The notes under the pieces: model-generated
Databases searched by the model: none
Seen by the model: only the letters and a program-made list of their open reading frames with translations
Told to the model about the DNA's origin: nothing
Part shown: positions 14,107-14,859 of the stretch, in pieces
Position numbering within the stretch: the first letter of the stretch is position 1
Layout: every line of letters starts with the position of its first letter
Translations under genes and position numbers: made by a program
Source: an uncultured Prevotella sp.
GTDB lineage: Bacteria > Bacteroidota > Bacteroidia > Bacteroidales > Bacteroidaceae
Assembly (NCBI GenBank): GCA_902477645.1
Contig: CABSIA010000070.1
Coordinates: 1-14,859 of the forward strand
Length of the DNA stretch: 14,859 nucleotides
Direction of reading: 5' to 3'

Positions 14107-14541
14107 ATGAAGAAAATCATTTTAACCCTTGCCATACTTCTTTCCGGAGTTTTGGCCGTAAACGCCAAAACCGAAAAGCAGCCAACATACCTTTATGGTT
14201 TTGCGACATCGTTCAACGACTCAACTGTTTATTTCGTCGAAATACAACTCGTAGAAGACGCATGGGTAGACAGCAAGACAAAGTTTCTTTACGGCAGAGA
14301 CAACTATTCTTATCAGTTGCGCGACTATCTGCGCACTACAGGATGTAAGACCCCTACATGTATGACAGGATTTGCTCCAACAAAGAAAAAGGCGGAGGAA
14401 AAATATCTGAAACTCAGAGGCAAATATCTTGCCAAAGGCAATTATAATATAAAATACATCGGTGCCTTAGATTTTAAATATCAGGCAATTGAATGTGAGC
14501 AAGAAACAGATGAGGGCAAGACTAAAGCAAAGAAAAAGTAG
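14107..14541 (+). CDS. Small secreted protein of unknown function
   Basis: I do not recognise a characterised family. A clear signal peptide (MKKIILTLAILLSGVLAVNA, residues 1-20) indicates export, and no lipobox cysteine follows, so a periplasmic or secreted location is more likely than a lipoprotein. The mature part opens with TYLYGFATSFNDSTVYFVEI, suggesting beta strands. It contains three cysteines (Cys80, Cys85 in GCKTPTC, and Cys130) that could form disulfides, and ends in a Lys-rich tail (GKTKAKKK). I have an impression of similar short exported proteins in Bacteroidales genomes but cannot confirm it. A consensus promoter precedes it, and the next gene starts 14 nt after its stop, so the two are probably co-transcribed. 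Confidence 0.82.
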   Translation: MKKIILTLAILLSGVLAVNAKTEKQPTYLYGFATSFNDSTVYFVEIQLVEDAWVDSKTKFLYGRDNYSYQLRDYLRTTGCKTPTCMTGFAPTKKKAEEKYLKLRGKYLAKGNYNIKYIGALDFKYQAIECEQETDEGKTKAKKK

Positions 14542-14555
14542 GAAAAAGCCGAGAA

Positions 14556-14859
14556 ATGACAACAAACATTACGAACTGTAATTTTTTCAAGATTGCAGAA
14601 CATGGTGTAAGCATATCGTTCACAGAGTCTCCAATCAACAATATGTCCCTTATACCGTCGTTTGAGCCGTTCAGAGTAGAAGGCTTGTCGTCTGCTCCAC
14701 TCCTAAGTCTTACAGTCGACGACACTTTGCGGCCAATCGCCAAGGACAGAAGAGAACGAATACGCACATTCGACACAGGAAACGGTGACACCATAGTGGA
14801 CAGACTGGACAACGGCGGATACCAATTCATCATCAAGAATATAAACGGCGCAGAATGTT
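14556..14859 (+). CDS. N-terminal part of a possible HPr-kinase-like protein (3' truncated by window edge)
   Basis: An open frame starts at ATG 14556 and remains open for 101 codons to the window edge. It reads MTTNITNCNFFKIAEHGVSI, then LIPSFEPFRVEG, LLSLTVDD, RTFDTGNGDTIVDRLDNGGY and QFIIKNING. From memory, the 'PSFEPF ... FDTGNGDTIV-RL-DGGYQFII' pattern opens a Bacteroidota group with an HPr-kinase/PEP-carboxykinase-like P-loop domain further downstream. That domain lies outside the window, so the assignment is tentative. There is no signal peptide, suggesting a cytoplasmic protein. It sits 14 nt after the small secreted protein and probably shares its promoter. Confidence 0.6.
   Translation, partial: MTTNITNCNFFKIAEHGVSISFTESPINNMSLIPSFEPFRVEGLSSAPLLSLTVDDTLRPIAKDRRERIRTFDTGNGDTIVDRLDNGGYQFIIKNINGAEC

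Overview
The window looks like chromosomal DNA from a member of the Bacteroidota, most likely order Bacteroidales and probably Prevotellaceae; the genus is an inference. Evidence: several upstream regions carry the Bacteroidota sigma-factor promoter pattern (TTTG, 19-20 nt, TAnnTTTG); leaders are AT-rich and mostly lack Shine-Dalgarno sequences; a large secreted protein ends in a Prevotella-like C-terminal motif (YDIQGRR ... GLSIMRMENG); and a small 'YIRPSVTV...EPLL' protein of a type I recall from this order is present. Nothing marks the window as phage, plasmid or transposon, although three intergenic repeat structures are present.

Layout on the left, all + strand: the end of rpsR (bS18), rplI (bL9) with an unusual acidic tail, and an intrinsic terminator. 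Then fabD, followed closely by a GH13 alpha-amylase-type protein fused in frame to an AlaX-like tRNA-editing domain. Next, 18 nt on, is a TTG-started protein joining a shortened ThiD (HMP kinase-like) domain to an AraC-type DNA-binding domain. After a consensus promoter comes a 1335-residue secreted protein: an endonuclease/exonuclease/phosphatase (EEP) domain, a lectin-like module, three divergent copies of a beta-sandwich-like module and a C-terminal sorting-like region. A 58-residue ORF sits 14 nt behind it, then a long, probably bidirectional terminator.

Layout in the middle and right: on the - strand, mtaB (tRNA ms2t6A methylthiotransferase) is followed by a GT2 glycosyltransferase, with a perfect 30-bp inverted repeat between them. 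A 435-nt gap upstream of mtaB holds the mtaB -7 box, a three-unit tandem palindromic repeat inside a larger inverted repeat, and the sulP terminator. sulP (SLC26/SulP anion permease with STAS domain) is on the - strand. It diverges from a + strand pair: a 144-residue secreted protein of unknown function and a truncated gene that runs off the window and resembles the N-terminus of Bacteroidota HPr-kinase-like proteins.

Housekeeping functions (translation, fatty-acid synthesis, tRNA modification) are interleaved with carbohydrate, transport and surface functions. The most unusual items are the GH13-AlaX fusion, the degenerate-kinase/AraC regulator, the multimodular EEP protein with its small companion ORF, and the two kinds of palindromic intergenic repeat.
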